This document shows, in pieces, positions 1 to 8,756 of a DNA stretch of 64,000 bases. The stretch's first letter is position 1; the number at the start of each line of letters is the position of its first letter. This stretch comes from Sulfuritalea sp. (GTDB taxonomy: Bacteria; Pseudomonadota; Gammaproteobacteria; Burkholderiales; Rhodocyclaceae), in contig JALNZB010000003.1 in assembly GCA_023229545.1 (NCBI GenBank), forward strand, positions 159,290-223,289, in the 5' to 3' direction. The notes beneath the pieces were generated by a model. That model had not been told where the DNA came from. It saw only the letters and a program-made list of their open reading frames with translations, and did no database searches. A program made the position numbers and the translations under genes.

Positions 1-1148
1 CCATGGCCAAGGCGCGCAAGGTCGAAGTGCTGCGCGGCTACGGCCATTTCCTCGATGCTTTCCATGTCGAAGTCGAGGCGACGAGCGGCGTAGCGCAGGA
101 GAAGACCGGCGAGAAAAAAGTCATCCGCTTCCAGAAATGCGTCATCGCCGCCGGCAGCGCGGCAGCGCATCTGCCCTTCATTGCCACGGACCCGCGCATT
201 GTCGATTCCACCGGCGCGCTGGAACTGCGCTTCACGCCGAAAACAATGCTGGTTATCGGCGGCGGCATCGTCGGCCTGGAAATGGCAACCGTGTATTCCG
301 CGTTGGGCGCCCGCGTCGATGTCGTGGAAATGCTCGACGGCTTGATGCAGGGACCGGATCGCGATCTGGTCAAGGTCTGGGAAAAGCAGAACGCGCAACG
401 CTTCGACAAGGTGATGCTCAAGACGAAAACGGTCGGCGTCGAAGCAAAGCCAGACGGCCTTTGGGTCAAGTTCGAAGGCGAGCAGGCGCCAGCCGAGGCG
501 CAGCGCTACGACATGATCCTGCAATCGGCCGGGCGCGCGCCCAACGGCAACAAGCTCGACGCCGGCAAGGCGGGAGTGGCCGTGACCGAGCGCGGCTTCA
601 TTCCGGTCGATAGCCAGATGCGGACCAACGTGTCCCACATTTTTGCCATCGGCGACATCGTCGGCCAGCCCATGCTGGCGCACAAGGCGGCGCATCAGGG
701 GCATGTCGCGGCCGAAGCCGCCGCCGGGCAGAAGAGCTATTTTGACGCGGCGGTGATCCCCGGTGTGGCTTACACGCATCCCGAAATCGCCTGGGTGGGC
801 GTCGGCGAAGACGAAGCGAAGAAGCTTGGGCGCAAGGTGAAGATCGCGAAGTTTCCCTGGGCGGCGTCAGGCCGGGCCATCGCCAACGGCGCCGAGTACG
901 GCTTCACCAAACTGGTGTTCGATGACAGTGATGACAACAGCGCGCATCGCGTGATCGGCGGCAGCATCGTCGGCCCCAATGCTGGCGACATGATCGGGGA
1001 AATCGCGCTGGCCATCGAAATGGGCGCCGATGCGGTGGATATCGGCAAGACCATCCATCCCCATCCGACGCTTGGCGAAAGCATCGGCATGGCAGCGGAG
1101 ATGGCGCACGGTTCCTGCACCGACCTGCCGCCCATGCGCAAGCGGTAA
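1..1148 (+). CDS. lpdA: dihydrolipoamide dehydrogenase (E3), 5'-truncated by window
   Basis: This is the C-terminal two thirds or so of a dihydrolipoamide dehydrogenase, the flavoprotein that reoxidises the lipoyl arm of 2-oxoacid dehydrogenase or glycine cleavage complexes and passes electrons to NAD+. The NAD-binding Rossmann motif [14 protein letters not shown], the FAD-contact motif FAIGDI and the dimerisation-domain active site HPHPTLGE (His and Glu of the catalytic dyad) are all visible. The N-terminal FAD fingerprint and redox-active CxxxxC are missing because the gene begins upstream of base 1; the ATG at base 3 is internal. rpiA follows 34 bases downstream on the same strand. A mercuric reductase-like relative is less likely because the C-terminal dyad is the E3 type. 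Confidence 0.9.
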   Translation, partial: MAKARKVEVLRGYGHFLDAFHVEVEATSGVAQEKTGEKKVIRFQKCVIAAGSAAAHLPFIATDPRIVDSTGALELRFTPKTMLVIGGGIVGLEMATVYSALGARVDVVEMLDGLMQGPDRDLVKVWEKQNAQRFDKVMLKTKTVGVEAKPDGLWVKFEGEQAPAEAQRYDMILQSAGRAPNGNKLDAGKAGVAVTERGFIPVDSQMRTNVSHIFAIGDIVGQPMLAHKAAHQGHVAAEAAAGQKSYFDAAVIPGVAYTHPEIAWVGVGEDEAKKLGRKVKIAKFPWAASGRAIANGAEYGFTKLVFDDSDDNSAHRVIGGSIVGPNAGDMIGEIALAIEMGADAVDIGKTIHPHPTLGESIGMAAEMAHGSCTDLPPMRKR

Positions 1149-1182
1149 AATCGCTTCTGGATCAATGGAGCGAAACAAACAA

Positions 1183-1863
1183 ATGACTCAGGACGAGATG
1201 AAGCAGGCCGTCGCTCGCGCGGCGCGCGATTACGTGGCGGACCGTTTGTCGCTCGGGGCGATTCTGGGAGTCGGCACCGGCTCCACGGCGAATTTCTTCA
1301 TCGACGAGATCGCCGCCATCAAGGATCGCCTCGGCGGCGCCGTGGCGAGTTCCGAAGCGACGGCGAAGCGGCTTGCCGGCCATGGCATCCGCGTGCTCGA
1401 TCTCAACGATATCGACGCCATGGGCATTTATGTCGATGGCGCGGACGAGATCGATGGCGGCATGGCGATGGTCAAGGGCGGCGGCGGCGCGCTGACCCGC
1501 GAGAAAATCGTGGCCGCCGTGGCGGGCACCTTTGTCTGCATTTGCGACGCTTCCAAGCGGGTCGAAACCATGGGCCGCTTTCCGCTGCCGGTGGAGGTGA
1601 TTCCCATGGCGCGCGCCTATGTCAGCCGGGAATTGGCCAAACTTGGCGGCACGCCGAAACTGCGCACGGGTCTGGTGACCGACAACGGCAACCTGATATT
1701 GGATGTGCATGGCCTGTCGATCACCGATCCGGTCGGCCTTGAGGCGCGCATCAACCAGATCGTCGGCGTCGTCACCAACGGCTTGTTCGCGCAGCGCGGC
1801 GCGGATGTGCTGTTGCTGGCCACGACGGATGGCGTGCAGACGCATTCCCGTCGGCAGCGCTGA
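1183..1863 (+). CDS. rpiA: ribose-5-phosphate isomerase A
   Basis: RpiA interconverts ribose 5-phosphate and ribulose 5-phosphate in the pentose phosphate pathway and also serves the regenerative phase of the Calvin cycle encoded at 43-54 kb. The 226-residue product has the family's normal length. It shows the phosphate-binding motif [11 protein letters not shown], the active-site stretch YVDGADEID and the [11 protein letters not shown] segment. The ATG at 1183 was chosen because homologues start with this [12 protein letters not shown] sequence and a GGAG lies upstream; the open frame extends further 5' into lpdA, but that part is not RpiA-like. No dedicated promoter is obvious, so co-transcription with lpdA is possible. 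Confidence 0.95.
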   Translation: MTQDEMKQAVARAARDYVADRLSLGAILGVGTGSTANFFIDEIAAIKDRLGGAVASSEATAKRLAGHGIRVLDLNDIDAMGIYVDGADEIDGGMAMVKGGGGALTREKIVAAVAGTFVCICDASKRVETMGRFPLPVEVIPMARAYVSRELAKLGGTPKLRTGLVTDNGNLILDVHGLSITDPVGLEARINQIVGVVTNGLFAQRGADVLLLATTDGVQTHSRRQR

Positions 1864-1920
1864 AATAATTCCTTCACACGCCGTCGCTATAGTGTCGGCA
1901 TTACACACAGAGGTAGCGGC

Positions 1921-2637
1921 ATGAACCACGAACACATCAGCCGGCAATTCGATGCCGATCTCGAAGGCTTGCGCACGCGCGTGATGGCGATGGGCGGCCT
2001 GGTCGAACAGCAGGTAATGCGCGCCATGGACGGACTCGAATCAGGCGACATGGCGCTGATCGAACAGGTGATCGCCACCGACCGCCTGGTCAACCGGCAC
2101 GAGGTCGAACTCGACGAGGCCTGCAATAACGTCATCGCCCGGCGCCAGCCGGCCGCCGTCGATCTGCGCATGATCATGACCGTGGTAAAGACCATCACCG
2201 ACCTGGAACGCATTGGCGACGAAGCGAAAAAAATCGCCAAGATGGCGCGCGCCCTTCATGGCGGAGACACCCGCGTCGTGCCGCGCCTCAATTTGCGCCC
2301 GCCGGCGGAAATCGCCGTCGCCATGTTGCGCCGATCCCTCGATGCCTTCGCCCGCCTCGACGTGAATGCCTCGGCCGAAGTGGTGCGTCAGGATCGCGAC
2401 GTCGACGCCGGCTCCAAGGCCGCGATGCGCCAGCTCATCACGTTCATGATGGAAGATCCGCGCACCATTTCAAGTTCGCTCGATCTTCTGTTCGTCGCCC
2501 GTTCCATCGAACGCATCGGCGACCACGCGAAGAATATCGCCGAGTATGTCGTCTATCTGGTCCAGGGCCGCGACGTGCGCCACATCGGACTGGAAGCGAT
2601 GGAAAAGGAAGTCTCGCGGCAGCTTGAAAATCTCTGA
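1921..2637 (+). CDS. phoU: phosphate signalling regulator PhoU
   Basis: PhoU is a cytoplasmic all-helical protein that links the PstSCAB phosphate transporter to the PhoR/PhoB two-component system and restrains the Pho response. The 238-residue product has the typical duplicated three-helix bundle, with metal-binding motifs of the form ERIGDEAKKIA (about residue 97) and ERIGDHAKNIAEYV (about residue 197). The start ATG follows a good AGAGGTAG ribosome site. No pst or phoBR genes are adjacent, so this is an orphan copy. The polyphosphate:AMP phosphotransferase at 5.6 kb is a thematically related neighbour in phosphate metabolism. Confidence 0.95.
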   Translation: MNHEHISRQFDADLEGLRTRVMAMGGLVEQQVMRAMDGLESGDMALIEQVIATDRLVNRHEVELDEACNNVIARRQPAAVDLRMIMTVVKTITDLERIGDEAKKIAKMARALHGGDTRVVPRLNLRPPAEIAVAMLRRSLDAFARLDVNASAEVVRQDRDVDAGSKAAMRQLITFMMEDPRTISSSLDLLFVARSIERIGDHAKNIAEYVVYLVQGRDVRHIGLEAMEKEVSRQLENL

Positions 2638-2684
2638 TTTCAGTGGCGGCTAACGCCAGGGGTACAAGCCTGCTGGCGCCTTGA

Positions 2685-2954
2685 TCAGCGCGGCGGCACG
2701 AACCCGCCGACCTGATCCGCGCCGTCACCGAAGAAGTGTTTCTGCACCTGCTCGGCGAGATACTTTCGATGCTGTGCGTCGGCGAGACTCAGGCGATTCT
2801 CGTTGATGATCATCGTCTGCAACCTGACCCATTGCTGCCACGCCTCTTTCGAGACGTTCTCGTACAGTTTCCTGCCCAGTTCGCCGGGCATGGGAGGCAG
2901 GTCGAGACCTTCGGCCTCGCGCCCGAGCTTGATGCAATTGACCATGCGTGCCAC
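2685..2954 (-). CDS. yggX: Fe(2+)-trafficking / oxidative damage protection protein YggX
   Basis: YggX is a small cytosolic protein thought to take part in Fe(II) trafficking and protection of FeS clusters. The 89-residue product begins [17 protein letters not shown] and contains the family pattern [12 protein letters not shown] with [13 protein letters not shown]. The GTG at 2954 is preferred over the ATG at 2945 because an AAAGGAAA ribosome site sits at the right distance from the GTG, and homologues begin MARMVNC. It converges on phoU with a 47-base gap and is divergent from the bactofilin gene. Confidence 0.93.
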   Translation of the reverse strand: MARMVNCIKLGREAEGLDLPPMPGELGRKLYENVSKEAWQQWVRLQTMIINENRLSLADAQHRKYLAEQVQKHFFGDGADQVGGFVPPR

Positions 2955-3064
2955 GGAGTTTCCTTTCGCCAAAAACATGGGGATGCGCGCAGTTTACATC
3001 GAGTTCAGCGAAATGCGCTGAACTGCTGAAGGCCTCATAATGCGTCTTGTATTAGGATTACGCG

Positions 3065-4210
3065 GTGGCCATCGGATTGTGTTCGACACGGTTCCGGTGC
3101 TTTCTGGTTTCAAAAAAGGCGAATCTTTTGTCCGCTAAGAGCTCAGGCGCGAGTTACTCGCAGAGTCGCACCGATACCCTGATCGGCGCCGGCGTGCGCA
3201 TTGACGGTAATCTGTCTTTCACGGGCGTGCTGCGCATTCAGGGGGTCGCCCTCGGTGACATTTCGTGCGACGTTGATTCCATCGGTACCATAGTCGTTGG
3301 CAAGTCGGGAAGCGTTACTGGCACCGTCAAGGCTCCGTACATCGTCGTCGGCGGTTGTGTTTCCGGACCTCTGCATTCTTCTGCGTCAATTGAAATTCAA
3401 CCCGGCGCCCACGTTGCCGGGGATGCTTTTTACAAGCTGATCGATATCCACGCTGGCGGAGTCATGGATGGGTCCCTGACTCCAATGGCATCGACCGATC
3501 TGGATCGGTTGCAACAGGAGCAAGGTACTCAGCCGTGGAGCCCTTCAGCAGTCGGCGACTACGACACGCCAATCGCCAATGCCGGGGCGGCTGACGGGAC
3601 GTTTGTGGCGTCCTTTGGCGGCAAGCGCAACTGGTTCGTTGCGCTGATGATCGCCGTGGTCCTGGTCGTGCTGGGGAGCCGATATTTTGCGTCCATCATG
3701 CCACCCGCAGTCGATGCCGCGCTCAAGGCGAATTCCTCCGCGCAGGAGGTCTCGGCGGCGCCATCCGAGCCGGGAGGCGGTGCACCCCGGAGCGAGCCGA
3801 AGGCCGTTACCGGAGATGCGGCTCCCCATGCGCCAGACACCAGGCCGAATACCGAAAATGCCGTTGCAGCGCCCCCGCCAGGTCTTGGTGAAATGATTCC
3901 GGAAAACGTGGTATTGGTGCAAGGGGTCAATCCAGGCAAGCCCTCCGGCGTTTTCTCGGTGGTTGGCAGGGAACCATCCGTCCTGTTCAGGAAAAACCGC
4001 CATGATCCTGGCGATGGCACGCGCATCGATATTTCTCAAGGTGCGGCGGTGAGCATTGCGATCGCAAAAAACGAGATATTCCGGGTCGCAAAAGGCAAAA
4101 ATATCGAAATATATTATCAAGGCCGGAAGGTCGCGCCGAAGACCACCGAAAGCGGCGCCTGGATGAGTTTCGTCCCTCAATTGCCCGCCGGGACAACTGA
4201 GGGAAAGTAG
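3065..4210 (+). CDS. bactofilin-like polymer-forming protein with transmembrane anchor and C-terminal periplasmic domain
   Basis: Residues about 35-145 form a bactofilin (DUF583) beta-helix with the repeating G-x-(I/V)-x-G pattern, for example IDGNLSFTGVLRIQGVALG. Bactofilins polymerise into cytoskeletal filaments involved in cell shape and localisation. A single membrane segment follows (WFVALMIAVVLVVLG, about residues 190-211), then a Pro/Ala-rich linker (about 215-290) and a compact C-terminal region of about 90 residues that looks beta-rich and by topology should be periplasmic. Classical bactofilins are short and soluble, so this is an unusual architecture. The start is uncertain: GTG 3065 opens the frame, but TTG 3128 follows an AAGGCG site and would give a more typical N-terminus. 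Confidence 0.75.
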   Translation: MAIGLCSTRFRCFLVSKKANLLSAKSSGASYSQSRTDTLIGAGVRIDGNLSFTGVLRIQGVALGDISCDVDSIGTIVVGKSGSVTGTVKAPYIVVGGCVSGPLHSSASIEIQPGAHVAGDAFYKLIDIHAGGVMDGSLTPMASTDLDRLQQEQGTQPWSPSAVGDYDTPIANAGAADGTFVASFGGKRNWFVALMIAVVLVVLGSRYFASIMPPAVDAALKANSSAQEVSAAPSEPGGGAPRSEPKAVTGDAAPHAPDTRPNTENAVAAPPPGLGEMIPENVVLVQGVNPGKPSGVFSVVGREPSVLFRKNRHDPGDGTRIDISQGAAVSIAIAKNEIFRVAKGKNIEIYYQGRKVAPKTTESGAWMSFVPQLPAGTTEGK

Positions 4211-4234
4211 GGTTCGAGGGCACAAAGGCCCTTT

Positions 4235-5578
4235 CTACAGCGCCTTTACCAGTACTTTCGAACGGCGTTGCAGGTTGTAGAGTTCGCGCCGCGCTTCCGG
4301 CAGCGCATCGACGCCGGCCTCGACAAAACCGCGCTCGATGAACCAGTGCGCGGCGCGGGTGGTCAGCACGAACAGGCGCTTCAGTTTCATTTTTTTGGCG
4401 CGGGCCTCGATGTGGTTGCGCAACTGGTCGCCGTAACCACTGCGGCGAAAATCCGGCACGACGGCAAGACAGGCCATTTCCGCCGCCTTCTCGGTCGAGA
4501 ACGGATACAGCGCCGCGCAACCGACAATGACGCCGTCGTGTTCCACCACCGAGAAGCGGGTGATTTCGATTTCCAGCCGCTCGCGACCGCGCTTGACCAG
4601 TGTGCCGTCGACCTCCAGCGGTTCGATCAGGCCGAGAATGGCGCCGACGTCGTCGATGCTGGCGTCACGCAGTTGCGCCAGCGGGGCGCTGGTCATCACC
4701 GTGCCGACGCCATCGCGGGTAAAGAATTCCATCAGCATCGCGCCGTCGGCGCGGGCATCGAGAAAATGCACGCGACCGATTCCGGCGCGGCAGGCGCGGA
4801 TGGCGTTGGGCAGGACGCGGGCGATTTCCGGCGCCTGCGCCGGCAAATTCCGGGCGGCGAGTTTCTGCGCTTCATCGGCGGTCAGGGCGTCGATCAGGGC
4901 GCCCTTGGCGTTGACCAGTCCCGGCGCATCGCACAGATAGATCAGCTTGTCGGCCTTGACCGCCACCGCCACCGCCTCGGCCACGTCTTCACAGGACAGG
5001 TTGAAAATTTCCCCGGTGGGCGATGCGCCGATCGGCGTAATCAGCACCACGTTTTCCTGGGCGAGATCGGCCTGTATTTCCTCGGCGATCACCTTGCGTA
5101 TGGCGCCGGTATATTGGAAGTCGATGCCGTCGACCACGCCAACCGGGCGCGCGGTGATGAAATTGCCGCCGGTGACGCGCAGGAATGCGCCGGCCATCGG
5201 CGTGTTGGGCAAGCCCTGCGAAAGCAGCGCCTCGATTTCGATGCGAGTCACGCCCATGGCGCGCTTGACGCATTCCAGCGCCTCGGCATCGGTGACGCGC
5301 AAGCCCTTGTGGAACTTCGGCACCAGGCCGCGCGCGTGCATCTCGGCATCGATTTGCGGTCGTGCGCCATGCACCAGCACCAGCCGGATGCCCATGCTGT
5401 CGAGCAGCGCGATGTCATGAATCAGCGCCTGCGCGGCGCCCGCTTCGAGCACTTCGCCGCCAAAGGCAATGACAAAGGTGCGGCCGCGAAAGGCGTGGAT
5501 GTAAGGCGCCGCCTGACGCACCCAGGCGACCAGGCGGGCGTCGGTGTCCGGCTGACTGCTACGGGTTTCCAGGGTCAT
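4235..5578 (-). CDS. argA: amino-acid N-acetyltransferase (N-acetylglutamate synthase)
   Basis: ArgA transfers acetyl from acetyl-CoA to glutamate, the first step of arginine biosynthesis, and is usually feedback-inhibited by arginine. The 447-residue protein has the classical two-part structure: an amino-acid-kinase fold (about residues 20-285, with FVIAFGGEVLEAG and VLVHGARPQI) followed by a GNAT acetyltransferase domain (about 300-447, with CLAVVPDFRRSGYGDQL). Its ATG overlaps the stop codon of pap by four bases (ATGA), so the two are translationally coupled. The gene is the last of the rsmE-pap-argA operon. Confidence 0.95.
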   Translation of the reverse strand: MTLETRSSQPDTDARLVAWVRQAAPYIHAFRGRTFVIAFGGEVLEAGAAQALIHDIALLDSMGIRLVLVHGARPQIDAEMHARGLVPKFHKGLRVTDAEALECVKRAMGVTRIEIEALLSQGLPNTPMAGAFLRVTGGNFITARPVGVVDGIDFQYTGAIRKVIAEEIQADLAQENVVLITPIGASPTGEIFNLSCEDVAEAVAVAVKADKLIYLCDAPGLVNAKGALIDALTADEAQKLAARNLPAQAPEIARVLPNAIRACRAGIGRVHFLDARADGAMLMEFFTRDGVGTVMTSAPLAQLRDASIDDVGAILGLIEPLEVDGTLVKRGRERLEIEITRFSVVEHDGVIVGCAALYPFSTEKAAEMACLAVVPDFRRSGYGDQLRNHIEARAKKMKLKRLFVLTTRAAHWFIERGFVEAGVDALPEARRELYNLQRRSKVLVKAL

Positions 5579-7284
5579 GTGGCGGGTTTGCCTTTCTTCG
5601 GTGCGACTGTTTTGGCTGCGGCGGGGGCTTTAGGCCTGGGCGGCTTCGACGCGGGGGCGGGGGCCTTTGGGGTGGCAGCGGCGGCCTTCACCGGCGGCGC
5701 GGTCGGCGCTTTCTTGTCCACGCTCTTTCCCTTGGACTCTTTGCCTGCCTTCTTTTCCTTATCGGCCTTGGCCGGCTTTTCAGGCTTTTCGATCGGCAAG
5801 GGTTTGCCTTCCAGTTCGGCTTCGAGTCGCTGGCAAATCGTGCGCAGGATCTTGACCCGGGCATAGCCCTTGTCGTTGGCCTCCACCAGCGTCCACGGCG
5901 CGGTCCCCGTGCTGGTGCGATCCACCATGTCGCAGATGGCCTCCTGGTAGTGATCCCATTTCTCGCGGTTGCGCCAGTCTTCCTCGGTGATCTTGAAGCG
6001 CTTAAACTGAATCTTCTCGCGCTCCTTGAAACGCTTCAACTGCTCTTCCTGGCTGATCTGCAGCCAGAATTTGCAGACGATGACACCGGCACCGGAGAGG
6101 TCGTGCTCGAAATCGTTGATTTCGGTATAGGCGCGCAACCAGTCAGCGTCGGCGCAGAAGCCTTCGACGCGCTCGACCAGCACGCGGCCATACCAGGTGC
6201 GGTCGAAGATGGCGACGCGGCCTTGGCGCGGCATGTGGCGCCAGAAGCGCCAGAGGTAGGGTTGCGCGCGTTCTTCCTCGGTCGGCGCGGCCACCGGAAT
6301 GATCTGGTAGTCGCGCGCATCCATCGCCGCGATGATGCGGCGGATGGCGCCGCCCTTGCCGGCGGCGTCCGCCCCCTCGAAAGCGCACACCAGCGAGCGG
6401 CCCTTGAAGCGCGGATCGCGCACCAGTTCGGATAGCTTGCCTTGCCATTTCGCCAGTTGATCGTCGTATTCCTTGTCGCTCAGTTGATGTGTGAGCCTGA
6501 GTTCGGACAGCACATTGCGCCCATCGATGTTCACGCGTATCGGCGGCGCCACCGGTGTGGTCTGCTTGCCGGCGTCGGACAGGCGCTGGCGAATCGCCTC
6601 GAGCAGGATCTTGCCGGTGGTCAACGAGCGATAGCGGTCGTCCTCGCCCTCGATGATGATCCAGGGCGCCCAAGGCGTATTGGTCATGCGCAAGACATGG
6701 CCGACGACATCCTGCAGCTTGTCGTAGGTCTTGAGGCGGTCCCAGTTCCACTTGGTGACGCGCCAGGCCGTCTTCGGATCCTTTTCCAGTGATTTCAGGC
6801 GACGCTTCTGGCCGTCCTTGGTCAGGTGGAACCAGAACTTCAGTACCAGCGCGCCCTCATTGACCAGCATGGCCTCAAAACGGTTGATCTGGTCGATGCG
6901 CGCATCCATGCCGGCCTTGCTCATGCCACCGTCGAGGCGGTCATGAATCGGGCTCGAATACCAGGAACCGGCGAACACGCCGATGCGCCCCTTGGGCGGC
7001 AGCGCGCGCCAGTAACGCCACATGAAAGGCCGCGCCTGCTCTTCGTCGGTCGGCGCCGAAAACGCCAGGGTCGAGATGAAGCGCGGGTCCATCCACTCGT
7101 AAAGAATATTGATGGTCTCGCCCTTGCCGGCGCCGTCCTGACCGCTGACCAGCACGACCACCGGAATCTTGCCGTTCTCCTTGAGGTCGTACTGGGCATC
7201 CTGCAATGCTGCGCGCAGTTCCGGAACCGCCTTCTTGTAAGTGTCCTTGTCGATCTTGTGACCGATTTCCGCAGATTCGAACAT
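5575..7284 (-). CDS. pap: polyphosphate:AMP phosphotransferase (tandem PPK2 domains)
   Basis: PAP uses polyphosphate to phosphorylate AMP to ADP; this fits the class II PPK2 architecture with two fused kinase domains. Walker A loops are visible in both halves: SGQDGAGKG at about residues 47-55 and EGADAAGKG at about 303-311. Each is followed by a lid-type segment and a DRTWYGR or AGSWYSSPIHDR element. The start at 7284 (MFESAEIG) overlaps the rsmE stop by one base (TAATG), and the stop overlaps argA by four. The last roughly 70 residues are an extreme Lys/Ala/Pro-rich tail with no predicted fold, which is not part of the catalytic core. Confidence 0.92.
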   Translation of the reverse strand: MFESAEIGHKIDKDTYKKAVPELRAALQDAQYDLKENGKIPVVVLVSGQDGAGKGETINILYEWMDPRFISTLAFSAPTDEEQARPFMWRYWRALPPKGRIGVFAGSWYSSPIHDRLDGGMSKAGMDARIDQINRFEAMLVNEGALVLKFWFHLTKDGQKRRLKSLEKDPKTAWRVTKWNWDRLKTYDKLQDVVGHVLRMTNTPWAPWIIIEGEDDRYRSLTTGKILLEAIRQRLSDAGKQTTPVAPPIRVNIDGRNVLSELRLTHQLSDKEYDDQLAKWQGKLSELVRDPRFKGRSLVCAFEGADAAGKGGAIRRIIAAMDARDYQIIPVAAPTEEERAQPYLWRFWRHMPRQGRVAIFDRTWYGRVLVERVEGFCADADWLRAYTEINDFEHDLSGAGVIVCKFWLQISQEEQLKRFKEREKIQFKRFKITEEDWRNREKWDHYQEAICDMVDRTSTGTAPWTLVEANDKGYARVKILRTICQRLEAELEGKPLPIEKPEKPAKADKEKKAGKESKGKSVDKKAPTAPPVKAAAATPKAPAPASKPPRPKAPAAAKTVAPKKGKPAT

Positions 7285-8012
7285 TACCAGTCTCCCCAAA
7301 GTGCCATCATTGCCGCCACGGCGCCAAGCCCGGCGGTTTCAGTGCGCAGCACGCGCGGCCCCAACCCGATGGGCTGGAAGCCGGCGGCCCGCGCCGCCAA
7401 CATTTCATCTTCTTCAAAACCACCTTCCGGACCCACCAGCAGCACGACCGGCACGACCGGCGCCGCCAAGTCACGCAGGGGACCGGCGGCCCCCGGCGCG
7501 CAGACGAAGCGTAGCGCATTGTCCTGCGCTGCGAGGCCAAGATATTGCGGCAGATCAAGAATTGGTGCCACCGCCGGCACGCGATTGCGCCCGGACTGCT
7601 CGCAGGCGGCGATGGCAATGTTGCGCCAATGCTCCACACGGCGTGCCGCGCGCTCACCGGAAAGCCGCACCAGGCTGCGTTTTGCCATCACCGGCTGAAT
7701 GCGGACAACGCCCAGTTCGACCGCTTTCTGCACCACCCAGTCCATCTTGTCGCTGGCCGGCAGCGCCTGCACCAGCGTCAGAACCAGCGGCGGCTCGCGC
7801 TCGCTGTCGTCGAATTCGTTCAGCGTCGCGCGCAAGGCCTTGCCGGCCGGGTTGAGCGTGGCCGACCATTGACCGCCGCGCCCGTCGAACAGAATCGCCG
7901 TGTCGCCAGCGCCGACTCTCAGAACCTTCAGCGCGTGGTGAGCCGCCTCGGCCGCCAACTCGACGGTGGCGCCGGGGTGAAGCGGAAACGGACAGAAGAA
8001 TCTCGGTATCAT
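7284..8012 (-). CDS. rsmE: 16S rRNA (uracil(1498)-N(3))-methyltransferase
   Basis: RsmE is a SPOUT-class enzyme that methylates U1498 of 16S rRNA with S-adenosylmethionine. The 242-residue protein shows the N-terminal PUA-like part (IPRFFCP, LFDGRGGQW) and the C-terminal trefoil knot signature VLLVGPEGGFEEDE with LGPRVLRTETA. ATG 8012 was chosen because MIPRFFC is the conserved N-terminus; the open frame runs 67 codons further upstream into the divergent gene. The codons for VGAGDTA (around 7896-7920) coincide with a dispersed repeat found elsewhere in the window. The gene heads an overlap-coupled operon with pap and argA. Confidence 0.95.
   Translation of the reverse strand: MIPRFFCPFPLHPGATVELAAEAAHHALKVLRVGAGDTAILFDGRGGQWSATLNPAGKALRATLNEFDDSEREPPLVLTLVQALPASDKMDWVVQKAVELGVVRIQPVMAKRSLVRLSGERAARRVEHWRNIAIAACEQSGRNRVPAVAPILDLPQYLGLAAQDNALRFVCAPGAAGPLRDLAAPVVPVVLLVGPEGGFEEDEMLAARAAGFQPIGLGPRVLRTETAGLGAVAAMMALWGDW
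7896..7920 (+). repeat. dispersed GCCAGCGCCGAC motif, copy 1 (inside rsmE)
   Basis: This 25-base copy, with the tail CGACTCTC, is identical to copy 3 at 15096. It lies within rsmE and is read on the minus strand as codons for RVGAGDTA without lengthening the protein relative to the family pattern. Confidence 0.7.
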
Positions 8013-8045
8013 GTCGGCATTATCACCAAAAATTGGAGGCCGTGC

Positions 8046-8606
8046 ATGGTCAGTCTTTCCCCGCCGGTTTGCGACTTCGGTCGCCCGGCCACCGATTTCG
8101 ATCTGCCGGGCGTCGACGGCAAACGTCATAGCCTGGCCAGCGCGCGCGGCCCCAGGGGCTTGCTGGTGATGTTCATCTGCAACCACTGCCCCTATGTCAA
8201 GGCGGTTATCCACCGCATCGTGCGCGACGCCCGCGAGCTTGCCACGCTGGGAGTCGGCAGCATCGCCATCATGAGCAACGACCCGACCGACTACCCGGAG
8301 GACTCATGGACGAACATGGAGCGAATCGCGCACGATCTGGCCTTCCCTTTTCCCTACGTGCTGGATCAGTCGCAGGAAGTGGCCAAAGCCTATGGCGCGG
8401 TATGCACGCCGGATTTCTTCGGCTTCAACGACAAGCTGGAATTGCAGTATCGCGGTCGCCTCGACGAATCACGCAAGGAAACCGCGCCGGAGACCGCCCA
8501 CCGCGATCTGTTCGAGGCGATGCGGCAAGTCGCCCTGAACGGACAGGGTCCGGCACAGCAGACGCCGGGCATCGGTTGTTCGATCAAGTGGCGGGACATT
8601 ACGTGA
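8046..8606 (+). CDS. thioredoxin-like/AhpC-TSA family protein
   Basis: The 186-residue protein has a thioredoxin fold of the AhpC/TSA type, with the redox motif CNHCPYVKAV at about residue 43 and no signal peptide, so it is probably a cytosolic thiol oxidoreductase or peroxiredoxin-like protein. The ATG was chosen because a strong GGAGG site sits upstream; the longer open frame runs antisense into rsmE. The gene is divergent from rsmE with only 33 bases between starts. It is followed by a large inverted repeat at 8622-8718. The substrate is unknown. Confidence 0.85.
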   Translation: MVSLSPPVCDFGRPATDFDLPGVDGKRHSLASARGPRGLLVMFICNHCPYVKAVIHRIVRDARELATLGVGSIAIMSNDPTDYPEDSWTNMERIAHDLAFPFPYVLDQSQEVAKAYGAVCTPDFFGFNDKLELQYRGRLDESRKETAPETAHRDLFEAMRQVALNGQGPAQQTPGIGCSIKWRDIT

Positions 8607-8621
8607 GAAGAAGCCACGTCT

Positions 8622-8718
8622 TTTACCACGGCGACACGGCGACACGGCGCAAAGCAAGAGCTTGGACATTAGCCAAGGTTTTCGCCGTGTCGCCGTGTCG
8701 CCGTGTCGCCGTGGTAAA
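8622..8718. repeat. long inverted repeat built from CGCCGTGT units
   Basis: The left arm (8622-8649) and the last 28 bases of the right arm (8683-8718) are perfectly complementary. The arms consist of a terminal TTTACCACGG followed by tandem 8-base units CGACACGG, read as CGCCGTGT on the other side. The right arm has one unit more than the left. The loop is about 33 bases. A close relative lies at 50016-50101. It sits between two convergent genes and could act as a bidirectional transcription stop, but there is no T-run. Confidence 0.85.
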
Positions 8719-8756
8719 CGCTTTTCCGGCTTCCGGCAGTTATTTCGTCGGTCGCT

